Positions 17,747-26,831 are shown, counted from the first letter of the stretch. The stretch: 64,000 nt of DNA from JACCTU01 sp963700495 (GCA_963700495.1 CAVOXT010000002.1:104488-168487); one strand, 5' to 3'. Numbers and translations are program-made. Notes: a model not told the origin generated them from the letters alone.

Positions 17747-19632
17747 GGCAGCTGCCGAACGTCACGGCGTTGCCGCCGCTGCTGCGGCGTTCCCGGTCCA
17801 ACACCAACGGGCTGCTCGAGCTGCTGCGGTATTCGAGCTCCCCGCTGCGGAATCGTGTTCGGGCGCGCTTCCCACGAGTCGAGGCGGAACGGATTCTGGG
17901 GATCGCCAGCACCGGGCACGGCGCCAGCCTGACCTACCTCGATGCCTCCGGCGTCGTCCGAAGCTCACAGCTCGAGCGCTGGACCGGAACGAAACACATG
18001 ATGCTGTTCTCGCGCGATGAGGACGAGGCTCTCCGCGAGCCGAGCTCGAAGATCGACAAGACGATCAACCACCTCTTCACCCACGGCTACGGGCGTTTCC
18101 CGGACAGCCGGGTCTTCGAAGACACGATCGACTCGTGGCGCGAGTGGTTGCTGCGCGGGCTGGACGTCGACGTCGGCAGCATCGACCTCGTCGTGACGAG
18201 CGACGGACACTTCGCGACCGGGTGGGCTCGCCTCGGCCCCCACCTCCGGCGCTGGTTCCCCAACGCAACCATCGTCAGGGCGATCGAGCATCACGAGATC
18301 CACCAGCGCCAGGCCTTCTGGGCCAGCGGCCTCGACGAGGCAGCGGTGCTCACGCTCGACAGCGCAGGCGAGGCGCTCCCGCGGCGCCGCTGGCGAAAGC
18401 TCGCCGGAACGCTCTCCGTGATGAACCAGGCCGGCGAGTCGCACATCGTCCGCGAATGGCTGTCCCCGCAGATGAGCTCCGGCGCGATCTTCGACGCCGC
18501 CACCCACCACGTCGGCTTCCGGCAGGGCGAGGAGGGCAAGACGATGGGCCTCTCGGCGTACGGGTCCGGCGAGCTGTTCGAGTCGCTGCGACCTCAACTC
18601 AGCCTGCACGCGGACGGAGGCTTCTCCTTCCTCGCCCTGACCGACTTCGAGGCCGCGCTCGCGCGCTACACGCCCAAGCGGGAGCAGGGCGAGGAGATCA
18701 CCGCCCGGCACATGGAGGTGGCGTTCGCCGGGCAAGCGATCGTGGAGCTGATCGTCAGCAACGCCTGGCGCGCGGCACTCGAGTCGACGGGCCGCCGCGA
18801 CCTGGCATACGCCGGCGGGGTGGCGTTGAACAGCGTGGCCAACGGCAGGGCATGGCGCGAGGTGGGCCCGAGAAGCGTCTACATCCCGCCGAACGCAGGC
18901 GACGCGGGTCAGAGCCTCGGCTGCGCACTGTTCGGCGCGTACGAGCTCGCAGGCTGGGAGCCGCCGGACGAAGAGCTGGCCGAGTATCTCGGCCCCACCT
19001 ACGGCGAAGACGCGATCGCGAGCGCCGTGGCGTCGAACGACCATCCAACGACCCGCCCCGCCGCATTGGAGGAAGTGGTTGCGGCGTGTGTCGCCAACGG
19101 GCACATCGTCGCCCGGTTCGACGGCGGCGCGGAGTTCGGGCCGCGGGCGCTCGGGAACCGGAGCATCCTGGCCGATCCTCGCCGTCCCGGCATGAAGGAC
19201 TACCTCAACCTCCGGGTCAAGCACCGCGAGTCGTTCCGGCCCTTCGCGCCGGCCGTGCTCGACGACCACGCCGGCGAATGGTTCGAGCTCGACGTGCCGA
19301 GCGCCTACATGCTGCGGGTGGTGCCGATCAGGCCCGACAAACTGGGGCAGATACCAGCAGTGGCGCACGTCGACGGGACCGCGAGGGTCCAGACGCTGTC
19401 CGAGCCGCAGAACCCCGAATTCTGGCGCACGATCTCGGCCTTTCGCGACAGAACCGGCGTGCCGCTCGTGCTCAACACCTCCTTCAACCTGGCCGGGAGG
19501 CCGATCGTGGAGACACCGGCGGACGCGGTCGAGTGCTTCGCCGGTTCAGAGATCGACGTGCTCGCCGTCGGGCCGTTCGTCATCTCGAAGAAGCCGCTGG
19601 AGGAGTACCTCGCAACCGACTCCGGAGCTTGA
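17743..19632 (+). CDS. O-carbamoyltransferase (NodU/CmcH/TobZ family)
   Basis: 629 residues from GTG 17743 (GTGA overlap). A Kae1-like domain (ILGIASTGHGASLTYLD, AIEHHEIHQRQAFWASG with metal-binding histidines, AAVLTLDSAGE, YAGGVALNSVANG) makes carbamoyl-adenylate; the C-terminal domain carries RFDGGAEFGPRALGNRSILA, RVKHRESFRPFAPAVL and LNTSFNLAGRPIVETP, the strongest signature of the family. It would transfer a carbamoyl group from carbamoyl phosphate to a hydroxyl, usually of a sugar on a natural product. The first 48 residues are an extra basic segment. Length is normal for the family otherwise. Confidence 0.92.
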   Translation: MRQLPNVTALPPLLRRSRSNTNGLLELLRYSSSPLRNRVRARFPRVEAERILGIASTGHGASLTYLDASGVVRSSQLERWTGTKHMMLFSRDEDEALREPSSKIDKTINHLFTHGYGRFPDSRVFEDTIDSWREWLLRGLDVDVGSIDLVVTSDGHFATGWARLGPHLRRWFPNATIVRAIEHHEIHQRQAFWASGLDEAAVLTLDSAGEALPRRRWRKLAGTLSVMNQAGESHIVREWLSPQMSSGAIFDAATHHVGFRQGEEGKTMGLSAYGSGELFESLRPQLSLHADGGFSFLALTDFEAALARYTPKREQGEEITARHMEVAFAGQAIVELIVSNAWRAALESTGRRDLAYAGGVALNSVANGRAWREVGPRSVYIPPNAGDAGQSLGCALFGAYELAGWEPPDEELAEYLGPTYGEDAIASAVASNDHPTTRPAALEEVVAACVANGHIVARFDGGAEFGPRALGNRSILADPRRPGMKDYLNLRVKHRESFRPFAPAVLDDHAGEWFELDVPSAYMLRVVPIRPDKLGQIPAVAHVDGTARVQTLSEPQNPEFWRTISAFRDRTGVPLVLNTSFNLAGRPIVETPADAVECFAGSEIDVLAVGPFVISKKPLEEYLATDSGA

Positions 19633-19639
19633 GGCAGCG

Positions 19640-21062
19640 ATGAGGGTCCTCTTCATCACCTACTGCTTCGGGGATCCAGCGGGCCAGGCGCTGATCGGGG
19701 TCTACAAGCGCGGGCTTCGCGTCGCTCTCGAGCTCCACGACCGCGGCCACGACGTGCTCTTCGACTGCACCGGACGCGGCAGCTACCGCGACGACCTGAC
19801 CGAGTTCGCGGAGGACCGGATCCACTTCGTCGACCTGGGCCTCTACGACGGCGAGAACGACGGCTCGGAGCGGAGCCGGCAGAACTCCCTGCAGGCGATG
19901 TCGCGTTGCCGGCCCGACCTCGTCGTCGTCGGCGAAGCACCACTTGCCGGGACGCTCCTGGAGGCAACTCTGTGCGCGGTCGAGCTCGGCATACCGGTCG
20001 CGCTCCTCGACAACGCCTACAACGCGCGAGCGGTCCGGCGTTTCCTCAGGGACCACGGCGGGATGGTGGATGCCGTCGTTCTCACCGGCCCGAGCTGCGC
20101 GCACACGGGGGCGCCGCCCGCACACCTTCGGCAGGTACCGCCTTTCGTGACGAGCGCGCGGTCGGAGGCAGCGCTGCTGGTCGAGGAACGCCTGGGGCTT
20201 CGCGCAGAGCGACTCGTCTGCATCCTGGCCTATGACGGCAAGGTCGAGCGACTCGGTTTCTCGCTCATCGAGAGCCTCGACGCGCCTGAGGCGGCGTACG
20301 TCTTCATGTCGAGAGATCCCGAGGAGTGTGAGCGGCGTGCGGCGGCGCTTCCCGAAGATCTGAGGGCGCGAGTCCGGGTGCTCGAGCTGCTCCCGGATCC
20401 GCTCCTGTTCGGACTGATCGAGCTGTCCAGCCTCGCGGTCGTCAAGTACGGGTTCATGCAGGTCACCGAATGCATGTCGCTCCGCACACCGGTGATCTGC
20501 GCGTACCACGAGGGCCCAACGTGGCTCGATCTGCTTCCTGGAGCGTGCCGGTCGTTCGTGCACGCGGCGGAGCACGAAGACGCAGACCCGGCAACGGTCG
20601 CCGCGGCCGGGAGGTTTCTCGAGGTCGGCGAGCGGGCGATGGCCTCCATCCACGACGGCGAGTTCGATGCGAGCGTTCGGGCGGCCGACTTCCTGGAGGC
20701 CGTACCGGCAGAGCCAGCGCCGAGAAGCGTCGACCGAAGCCGTCCGAAAGTTCCCCGAGAAGCAGGTGCGCGCCGCCGTCCGCGCAGCAACGGGGCGCCG
20801 GTCGGTCAGCGTCCTGCTCATGCGCGCGATGCGGCTACGTTCGCTCCCGGGCGAGGAGGTGCATTCGCTCGTCTGCCGCTACACGATCGACGGCGCCGAG
20901 CGCTTCCTGCGGCTCTGGGGGCACCGCTACGCCTCGGGCCGGGCGGTCAAGCGCGGACGGAGGGAGGCCGCTCGCTCCGGGAGACGGGTGCTCTTCGCGT
21001 CGCCGCGCGAGCGCGTGCTGATCGAATCGGATCTTGGTCAATCGATGCTTCCGCCGCTGTAG
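19640..21062 (+). CDS. GT-B glycosyltransferase-like protein, tandem copy A (one frameshift)
   Basis: Starts at ATG 19640 (RVLFITYCFGDPAGQALIG). Coding is in one frame to about 20728, then continues in another frame (TEAVRKFPEKQVRAAVRAAT) to TAG 21060-21062, giving about 473 residues. Copy B at 21065 has the same plan without the break, which proves the frame change. Features: CRPDLVVVGEAPLAGTLLEA, IPVALLDNAYNARAV, a nucleotide-side strand LLPDPLLFGLIELSSLAVVK and CMSLRTPVICAYHEG, all reminiscent of MurG/UGT-type GT-B enzymes. The C-terminal ~90 residues (EEVHSLVCRYTIDGAERFLR) are unrecognised. Donor and acceptor unknown. Confidence 0.6.
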
Positions 21063-21064
21063 GG

Positions 21065-22495
21065 ATGAGGGTCCTCTTCATCACCTACTGCTTCGGGGAG
21101 GTCTCGGGGCAGGCTCTCATCGGGGTCTACAAGCGCGGGCTGCGCATCGCTCTCGAGCTCCACGACCGAGGCCACGAGGTGCTCTTCGACTGCACCGGAC
21201 GCGGCACCTACCACGATGACCTGACCGAGCTCGCGGACCAGCGGCTGCAGTTCGTCGACCTCAACCTCGACGCCGTCGACGAGGAAGGCCTGGAGCGGAG
21301 CCGCGAGAGGGCCCTGCAGGCGATGTCCCGCTGCCGGCCCGATCTCGTCGTGGTGGGCGAGGCGCCGATGCTCGGCACGCTGCTCGAGGCCACCCTGTGC
21401 GCCGTCGAGCTCGGCATACCGGTCGCGCTGCTCGACAACGCCTACAGCGCGCACGCGGTGCCGTACTTCCTTCGGAACCACGGCGGGATGATGGACGGCG
21501 TTGTCCTGACAGGCCCGAGCTGCACGCATGCGGAGACGGCGCCCGCACACGTCCGCCAGGTTCCGCCGTTCGTGACGACCGCCTCGTCGGAGGCAGCCCA
21601 GCTGGTCGAGCACCTCGGGCTCCGACAGGAGCGCTTGGTCTGCGTCCTGGCGTATGACTCGAAGGTCGAGGGGCTCGGCTTCTCGCTCGTCGAGCGCCTG
21701 CGCGCACCCGACATCGATGTTCTCTTCTTGTCCCGATCCCCAGAGGAGAGCGAGCGGACGGCAGCCCGTCTGCCGGCGGAGCTCCGCGCCCGCGTCCGGG
21801 TGCTCGGCTTGCTTCCGGATCCGCTTCTCTTCGGACTGATCGAGCTGTCCAGGCTCGCGGTCGTCAAGTGCGGGTTCATGCAGGTCACCGAGTGCATGGC
21901 GCTCAGGACCCCGGTGATCTGCGCATACCACGACACCGCGACGTGGCTCCGGTGGGTGCCCCGCGCCTATCTGCCGTTCGTCCACATTGCGGAGCACGAC
22001 GAGGCGGACCGAGCGACACTTGCCGCCGCCGCGCGTCTCTTCGACGTCCCCGAGCAGGCGATGAGCTCGATCCATGACGGGTCGTTCGACGCGACAGCCA
22101 GCGCGGCCGACTTCCTCGAAGGCCTGTCCGCGGAGCAGCGTCCGGAGACATGGACCGAGACCGTCGACGTCTTCCCCGAGACACAGGTGCGAGAGGCACT
22201 GCGCACGGCTGTGGGAGGACAGGAGGTCAGCCTGCTGCTGCTGCGCGCGATGCGCCTGCGCGCCCTCCCGCGCGAGGAGGTGCATTCGCTCGTCTGCCGG
22301 TGCAGGGTCGACGGCGGCGAGCACTTCCTTCGCCTGTGGGGTCACCGCTACGCCTCGGGACGCGCGGCGAAGCGGGCGCAGCGGGAGGCCGTTCGCTCAG
22401 GGCGACAGGTGCTCTTCGCGTCGCCGCGCCGGCGCGTGCTGATCGAACCGGACCTCGGTCAGGAGCTGCTGCCGCCGTTGCTCGGCGCCCACTGA
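21065..22495 (+). CDS. GT-B glycosyltransferase-like protein, tandem copy B
   Basis: 476 residues from ATG 21065, two bases after the stop of copy A, of which it is a clear tandem duplicate (the first 40 residues are almost identical). Segments: RVLFITYCFGEVSGQALIGV, RCRPDLVVVGEAPMLGTLLE, IPVALLDNAYSAHAV, LLPDPLLFGLIELSRLAVVK, ECMALRTPVICAYHD. The shared C-terminal module LRALPREEVHSLVCRCRVDG ... FLRLWGHRYASGR is present in full. Divergence is greatest in the middle (ALDAVDEEGLERS), which in such enzymes shapes the acceptor site, so the two may add successive sugars. It converges on, and overlaps by 37 bases, the minus-strand flavoprotein gene. Confidence 0.65.
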   Translation: MRVLFITYCFGEVSGQALIGVYKRGLRIALELHDRGHEVLFDCTGRGTYHDDLTELADQRLQFVDLNLDAVDEEGLERSRERALQAMSRCRPDLVVVGEAPMLGTLLEATLCAVELGIPVALLDNAYSAHAVPYFLRNHGGMMDGVVLTGPSCTHAETAPAHVRQVPPFVTTASSEAAQLVEHLGLRQERLVCVLAYDSKVEGLGFSLVERLRAPDIDVLFLSRSPEESERTAARLPAELRARVRVLGLLPDPLLFGLIELSRLAVVKCGFMQVTECMALRTPVICAYHDTATWLRWVPRAYLPFVHIAEHDEADRATLAAAARLFDVPEQAMSSIHDGSFDATASAADFLEGLSAEQRPETWTETVDVFPETQVREALRTAVGGQEVSLLLLRAMRLRALPREEVHSLVCRCRVDGGEHFLRLWGHRYASGRAAKRAQREAVRSGRQVLFASPRRRVLIEPDLGQELLPPLLGAH

Positions 22496-23964
22496 TCGCG
22501 CAGCGCGTGACTGAGAGCCTGCGCGGCAAACTCGAACGCCGCAGGGGCAAGCGCGGCCGACCAGCCGACCACCGCGCCCGGATTCCGAATCGTCGCGCGG
22601 GCTGCGGCACGCGGAGTGCCGCCTCCCGCACCGCGGCCGCCGAGCGCCAGGACGGCCGTTCCGGCGGCCGATCGCACGGTCTGCTCGATCGCCGCCGTGA
22701 TCATGCGCCGAGACGCAGCGTCACGCGCCGGAAGCACACCGACGAGGATGCCGCCGGCGGTGTCGGCGAAGACAGGATCGCGCCGCGCGCGGGCGGCGAG
22801 CGTCCGGAGCGTCCCCAGCCAGATCCCGTTCAACGACCGGTTCTTGATCAGCGCCACGATCATCTGCGCGAGCGCCATGTCGTAGCGCACGTGCTCGCGC
22901 ACCTGTCGGGCGTACGGGGTCAGCCCTTCCTGCGAGCAGTCGCCGCTTCTGATCGCCGTGCCCACTGCGTTCGCCGCCCACTGCCCCGACAGCAACGCGT
23001 ACTGAATCCCCTCGCCGTTCAGCGGGTTGATCAGGCCGGCGGCGTCACCGACCAGCACCATCCGGTCGCCGACGAGCGGCTGCCGCGGGTCGAAGGTCGC
23101 GAGAGGCCAGCCCACGATCTTGCCTTCGAGACGCGCACCGTCGAGCCGCTCGCCGAGAGCACGATCGCGGCGGACGAGCTCGAGCAGTAGCTCGCGCAGG
23201 TGTTGCGTCGTTCGGGGCACCGTCTGAAGCGCCATGCCGACTCCCACGTTCGCTTCGCCGTCGCCGTTCGGGAAGACCCAGGTGTAGCCGGGGAACGACT
23301 GTTCGGAGAAGTACAGATCCGCGCGGTCCGCTCGGCCGTTGACGCCCGTGTAGTAGCCGCGCACGGCGATGATCCGACGGTCCCTCCGCGAGTCTCCGCC
23401 CCGAAGGATGCGGGCCATCTGCGAGTTCGAGCCGTCCGCGCCTACGACGACTCGGGCCCGCAGCGAGCGCTTCGCCTGCCCCGCCTGCACGACGACCTGC
23501 ACCCCGTCGAGGTCGCGGCGGACCTCCGCGATCTTGCAACCGTCGAGCAGCGCAGCCCCGGACTCGATCGCGGTCTCGACAAGCCACTGGTCGAGGACGG
23601 TACGAGGGATCACGCGACCGAGTGCGGGCATGCCTTCGACCGGCGGGAGCGAGCGAACGATCAGCTCTTCCCCGTCCAGGAAGAGTGCGGCTTCGCGCAC
23701 GCAGTTGGTGCGCAGGTACTCCTTTCGCCCGCCGAAGCCGAGCCGTTGCAGCTCGAGCAGGGCGACCGGGCCGACGAAGTCTCCGCACACCTTGTCGCGC
23801 GGGAAACGCTTGTGGTCGAGCAGGACCACGCTGAATCCCGCGCGGCACAGGTGGGCCGCTGTGGCGGCACCCGCCGGCCCGGCGCCGACGACAACGACGT
23901 CGGCGTCGTGGGCCTGGGCGGGTCGGTGTGCGACTACCGGCGGTCGGTCAGCGCTTGCGGACAA
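22459..23964 (-). CDS. Geranylgeranyl-reductase-family FAD-dependent oxidoreductase
   Basis: 501 residues. ADVVVVGAGPAGAATAAHLC is the FAD dinucleotide fold, LLDHKRFPRDKVCGDFVGP carries the family's KxCG motif, ARVVVGADGSNSQMAR and MVLVGDAAGLINPLNGEGIQ are the GD and ribityl motifs. The family reduces isoprenoid double bonds (archaeal lipids, menaquinone, chlorophyll tails) but also includes halogenase- and hydroxylase-like members. It fits an isoprenoid branch in the adjoining cluster. A C-terminal 100-residue Ala/Gly-rich tail is extra. It starts at ATG 23964 and overlaps the next upstream gene by 17 bases, so the minus-strand genes form an operon. Confidence 0.85.
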   Translation of the reverse strand: MSASADRPPVVAHRPAQAHDADVVVVGAGPAGAATAAHLCRAGFSVVLLDHKRFPRDKVCGDFVGPVALLELQRLGFGGRKEYLRTNCVREAALFLDGEELIVRSLPPVEGMPALGRVIPRTVLDQWLVETAIESGAALLDGCKIAEVRRDLDGVQVVVQAGQAKRSLRARVVVGADGSNSQMARILRGGDSRRDRRIIAVRGYYTGVNGRADRADLYFSEQSFPGYTWVFPNGDGEANVGVGMALQTVPRTTQHLRELLLELVRRDRALGERLDGARLEGKIVGWPLATFDPRQPLVGDRMVLVGDAAGLINPLNGEGIQYALLSGQWAANAVGTAIRSGDCSQEGLTPYARQVREHVRYDMALAQMIVALIKNRSLNGIWLGTLRTLAARARRDPVFADTAGGILVGVLPARDAASRRMITAAIEQTVRSAAGTAVLALGGRGAGGGTPRAAARATIRNPGAVVGWSAALAPAAFEFAAQALSHALRDQWAPSNGGSSS

Positions 23965-24343
23965 GTCCGAGCTGCGTGGCGGCTCCGAGCTCGTCAGTCA
24001 GTCCGAAGGTCTCGACTACGCGACCTTTCTCGAACCGAAGAATGGTGATCCCACTGACGTCCAGCGCCTTGCCGGTGCCCTTGACGCTGCCGAACAGTGC
24101 GTGCTTTGCGGCTCCCTTGTGGGTGCCGGTCGCCGACCACCGAACGACGACCTTTTCGCCTTCCGCGATCATGTCTTCGAGCTCGATCTTGAGGTCAGGC
24201 AACGCCCGCGTAGCAGCCTTGGCACTCGCAGCGCCTCCTTCCTTCAGGTTGGTCCCGAGCACCTTCTGGGCGGCGGCAAGGTCGCCGGTGGCGAGCTTGT
24301 CGAAGACACGCTTGGTCAGCGCGCGATTCTCTTTTGCCGGCAT
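23948..24343 (-). CDS. SnoaL-like NTF2-fold protein
   Basis: 131 residues. ATG 24343 is chosen because AGAGGGGAG precedes it; a longer frame to 24388 has no ribosome site. The pattern NRALTKRVFDKLATGDLAA, LPDLKIELEDMIAEGEKVVV, RWSATGTHKG and GITILRFEKGRVVETFGLTD is that of SnoaL/ester-cyclase-like polyketide cyclases. Family members cyclise aromatic polyketides or act as hydrolases and isomerases. Its place between the flavoprotein and the phosphopantetheinyl transferase ties it to the biosynthetic locus. Reaction unproven. Confidence 0.75.
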   Translation of the reverse strand: MPAKENRALTKRVFDKLATGDLAAAQKVLGTNLKEGGAASAKAATRALPDLKIELEDMIAEGEKVVVRWSATGTHKGAAKHALFGSVKGTGKALDVSGITILRFEKGRVVETFGLTDELGAATQLGLVRKR

Positions 24344-24440
24344 TTCGAACTCCCCTCTGACGGACTTGGCGCGAAGTCGCTTCACCACGTCGTCGGCAAG
24401 GGCGAGCAGTGGCTGGCCGCTGGACTTCGTACTGCCGACT

Positions 24441-25211
24441 TTAGCGCAGTGAACTCGCCGTGTCAGTTCGAAATTCCAGCGCGTGCGTCACCAGCCGCCA
24501 GTCGTCACCTTCGACCGCGAGGGCGGCGGCGAAGCCGTCGTCCGCTGCCGGCTCGACGAGCTTCCACCGTTGCGGCTCGTCGGCACCTCTCGCCGACCTG
24601 AGCAACGCGGGAGGAGCCCCCGGCTCGAGCGACACGTCAAAGGAGTCCAGCCGCATCGCAAGGCCGGTTCCACACGCTTTGATGTACGCCTCCTTGCGCG
24701 TCCAGCACCGGTAGAAAGCCGCCACCCGGTCGTGTGCAGGCAGAGCCTTCAGCGACGCTGCCTCGGCCGGTGAGAAGAAGTGGTCGGCGATCCCGACGAC
24801 GTCGCGGTCGCGTCGAACGTCTTCGAGATCGACCCCAAGCTCGCGGTCGACGCTGACCGCGATCAGCGCCCTGTCCCCGGAGTGGGCGAGATTGAAGCGC
24901 ATCCCGCCGTTGCGGGCGAGATACGGCTTTCCATATCGGGCACGGGCGAACTGGACATCCTCCGGAGCAACTCCCAGATAGCCGCCCAGGAGATGCCGGA
25001 GCACGCCATGGGCGACGGAGTAGCGAACGCGGTGCCGCTCGAAGACGAAGCGCCCCGCGCGGGCGCACTCGTCCGGGTCGAGGCTGCTCCCGAGCGCCCG
25101 AAGCGCGTCCTCGGGCGGTTCGAGCCGCGTGCGCCACACGTGCACCTCGCCTCGGCGGATGACGAGATCGTCCGCGCGAACGGGAAATACGACTGTCGAC
25201 CGGGCCGCCAA
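24441..25211 (-). CDS. 4'-phosphopantetheinyl transferase (Sfp type)
   Basis: 256 residues. GGMRFNLAHSGDRALIAVS, LGVDLEDVRRDRDV and FYRCWTRKEAYIKACGTGL are the three Sfp-type motifs, with the Mg-binding Asp-x-Glu and the Lys of KEAYIK. It moves phosphopantetheine from CoA to carrier proteins and should activate the carrier at 7065 and the carrier domain at 13649. The start taken is TTG 25211, seven bases after the stop of the upstream tail-tube-like gene; the true start might be a little further in. It is a normal length for the family (about 230-260). Confidence 0.92.
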   Translation of the reverse strand: MAARSTVVFPVRADDLVIRRGEVHVWRTRLEPPEDALRALGSSLDPDECARAGRFVFERHRVRYSVAHGVLRHLLGGYLGVAPEDVQFARARYGKPYLARNGGMRFNLAHSGDRALIAVSVDRELGVDLEDVRRDRDVVGIADHFFSPAEAASLKALPAHDRVAAFYRCWTRKEAYIKACGTGLAMRLDSFDVSLEPGAPPALLRSARGADEPQRWKLVEPAADDGFAAALAVEGDDWRLVTHALEFRTDTASSLR

Positions 25212-25218
25212 GGCCGTC

Positions 25219-25663
25219 CTAACCGGCAGCGTCCACTTCCACGCCCTCGCACGCCAGCACGAGCTCCTCGATCACGACCTCGTTCCCCTTCGCGTTCAGG
25301 GTCGGGCCGGTGTACTTGACCGGCCAGGCGGCGTGAACCAGCCAGCGCCGGACGGGGCTTCGCTCGGCGTCGTTGAGCACGATCGTCACGTTCCGCCGGA
25401 CGAGGTTCCACCGCGGATCTCGTCGAACCAGCGATAGAGGTCGAGGTCGGACGAGACGCCGCGCCGGAGCGTCACGTTCCCATACCGGACTCGCCCCGGA
25501 AGCTTGCGCGACCCCGAGCCCGCGTCGGTCCCCTCGCGATACTCGATCACGTCGATGCTCGCATCGGGCACGTGGACCTCCGCGAACGCGGCGCTGCCGA
25601 TTCCGTCGATCTCGACTGAGAAGTTGAAGTTCGGGTACGGGGCTCGGTCACGTAGGGCGGCAC
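25219..25663 (-). CDS. T4 gp19-like phage tail-tube protein, copy 1 (frameshifted)
   Basis: About 148 residues, probably starting at GTG 25663 (PPYVTEP), with breaks near 25646 and 25400. The protein reads YPNFNFSVEIDGIGSAAFAE, IDVIEYREGTD, RKLPGRVRYGNVTLRRGVS and, in the last frame, RNVTIVLNDAERSPVRRW and KYTGPTLNAKGNEVVIEELV. This is the classic gp19 family pattern (NF.VEIDG, VIEYREG, KLPG..KYGN.TL.RG). Such proteins stack into tail tubes of phages and contractile injection systems, yet no sheath, baseplate or spike gene is near. It may be an orphan or a repurposed tube protein. Confidence 0.7.
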
Positions 25664-25726
25664 GCGGAGACGTTAGAACGCGCACAGCCGCCGCGCAAAT
25701 GGCGCGCTGCGCTCTAATACCGACTG

Positions 25727-26095
25727 ATGACGGAACCACTCGCGCAGATGAAGTGCGTCGCGTGTCGCCGCGACGCGCCGACCGTGTCGGATGCCGAGAT
25801 CGCCGAGCTCCTGCCGGAGATCCCGGACTGGGAGCTCCTCGAGCTCGACGGCATCAAACGCCTCCAGCGGGTCTTCTCGTTCGACGACTTCGCGCAGGCG
25901 CTGGCGTTCACGGACGCTGTCGGCCGGCTCGCGGAAGAGGAGGGGCATCATCCCGCGCTGCTGACCGAGTGGGGCCGGACGACGGTCACCTGGTGGACGC
26001 ACAAGATCAAGGGGCTGCACCGGAACGACTTCATCATGGCCGCGAAGACCGACCGGCTCCCCGGGCCGAGGAAAGAGGTCGCAGAGCCCGCGTAA
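25727..26095 (+). CDS. phhB: Pterin-4a-carbinolamine dehydratase
   Basis: 122 residues from ATG 25727. Residues FSFDDFAQALAFTDAVG, EEGHHPALLTEWGRTTVTWW and THKIKGLHRNDF give the family signature, including the HHP of the active site and the H of TH-x-GL. The enzyme dehydrates 4a-hydroxytetrahydropterin in pterin recycling. An N-terminal C-x2-C (KCVACRRDAP) is a common extra in bacterial forms. A TAATAC hexamer about ten bases upstream of the ATG would suit a leaderless transcript. It is divergent from the tail-tube-like gene and is probably a standalone gene. Confidence 0.93.
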   Translation: MTEPLAQMKCVACRRDAPTVSDAEIAELLPEIPDWELLELDGIKRLQRVFSFDDFAQALAFTDAVGRLAEEEGHHPALLTEWGRTTVTWWTHKIKGLHRNDFIMAAKTDRLPGPRKEVAEPA

Positions 26096-26158
26096 GGAAT
26101 CTCCCGCGGCGCGGTTGTGGAGACAGGAATCGCATCCACGACCGAAGGGAGATTCACC

Positions 26159-26740
26159 ATGAAACTCCGGATCCCGTTCCCCACGACCATCGTCTTCATC
26201 GTCGTCCTCGTGCTCGCACTCGCCGGCACGGCGACGGGAGCGGCGCTCATCACGGGCGCTCAGATCCAGAACAACACGGTCAGCAGCCTCGACCTCAAGA
26301 ACAACTCCGCGGCAAGCGTCGACGTGGCGAACAATTCGCTAACGACGCTCGACGTCAAGGACGGCTCGCTGCAGTCGGTCGACTTCGCACCGGGCCAGCT
26401 CACCTCCGGGCCGGCCGGTCCGGCCGGGCCCGCCGGGCCCGCAGGCCCCCAGGGGCCCGCAGGACCCCAGGGCGTTGCCGGGCTCTCGGCGGTCCAGATC
26501 GTGAGCAGCTCCACCCCGAGCAACTCCGTCAACTCCAAGGTTGCGAACGTGTCCTGCCCGGCAGGCAAGCAGCTCGTCGGCGGCGGCGCGCACATCTGGG
26601 ACGCCGGTGGGAGCGTCGCTCTCGACGAGAGCTACCCGACCAGCGCGTCGAGCTGGCGGGCAACCGCGTACGAGATCAACGCGACCGCAGTCAACTGGCA
26701 CGTCGAGGCCTTCGCGATCTGCGCGATCGTGGCCCCGTAG
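26159..26740 (+). CDS. Secreted collagen-like repeat protein
   Basis: 193 residues. ATG 26159 is chosen for the GAAGGGAG ribosome site eight bases before it and because a signal peptide follows at once (FPTTIVFIVVLVLALAGTA). Next come about 50 residues rich in Asn/Asp/Ser with repeats of the type NNSxxSxDVxNNSL, a short Gly-x-y collagen stretch (GPAGPAGPAGPAGPQGPAG, about residues 82-101), and a C-terminal globular domain of about 80 residues with two Cys. Architecture and wording match a family expanded in Thermoleophilia. It is likely an exported surface protein. The long hairpin downstream suggests a single-gene transcript. Confidence 0.8.
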   Translation: MKLRIPFPTTIVFIVVLVLALAGTATGAALITGAQIQNNTVSSLDLKNNSAASVDVANNSLTTLDVKDGSLQSVDFAPGQLTSGPAGPAGPAGPAGPQGPAGPQGVAGLSAVQIVSSSTPSNSVNSKVANVSCPAGKQLVGGGAHIWDAGGSVALDESYPTSASSWRATAYEINATAVNWHVEAFAICAIVAP

Positions 26741-26766
26741 CAAACCAAATCCTCCTCCGGACGACC

Positions 26767-26795
26767 CCGAGCGCGGCGAATCCCGCCGCGCTCGG
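26767..26795 (+). terminator. Strong hairpin after the collagen-like gene
   Basis: A perfect 12-base-pair stem (CCGAGCGCGGCG against its complement) closes a five-base AATCC loop, 27 bases after the stop codon at 26740. There is no T-run, as is usual in high-GC actinobacteria, so termination without a U-tract is assumed. It separates the collagen-like gene from the next start at 26832. Confidence 0.6.
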
Positions 26796-26831
26796 ACCCG
26801 TGTGGGCGGCTGGCTGCTCACGCCATGCGCC

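Noticed and set aside
19640..22495. One 951-residue glycosyltransferase-like protein
   Set aside because: The middle 110 residues are Arg-rich nonsense; the true end of copy A is seen in the next frame and copy B has its own ATG at 21065.
26398..26475. CRISPR-like or tandem DNA repeat
   Set aside because: The repeated GGNCCNGCN triplets encode the Gly-Pro-Ala collagen stretch and have no spacers.
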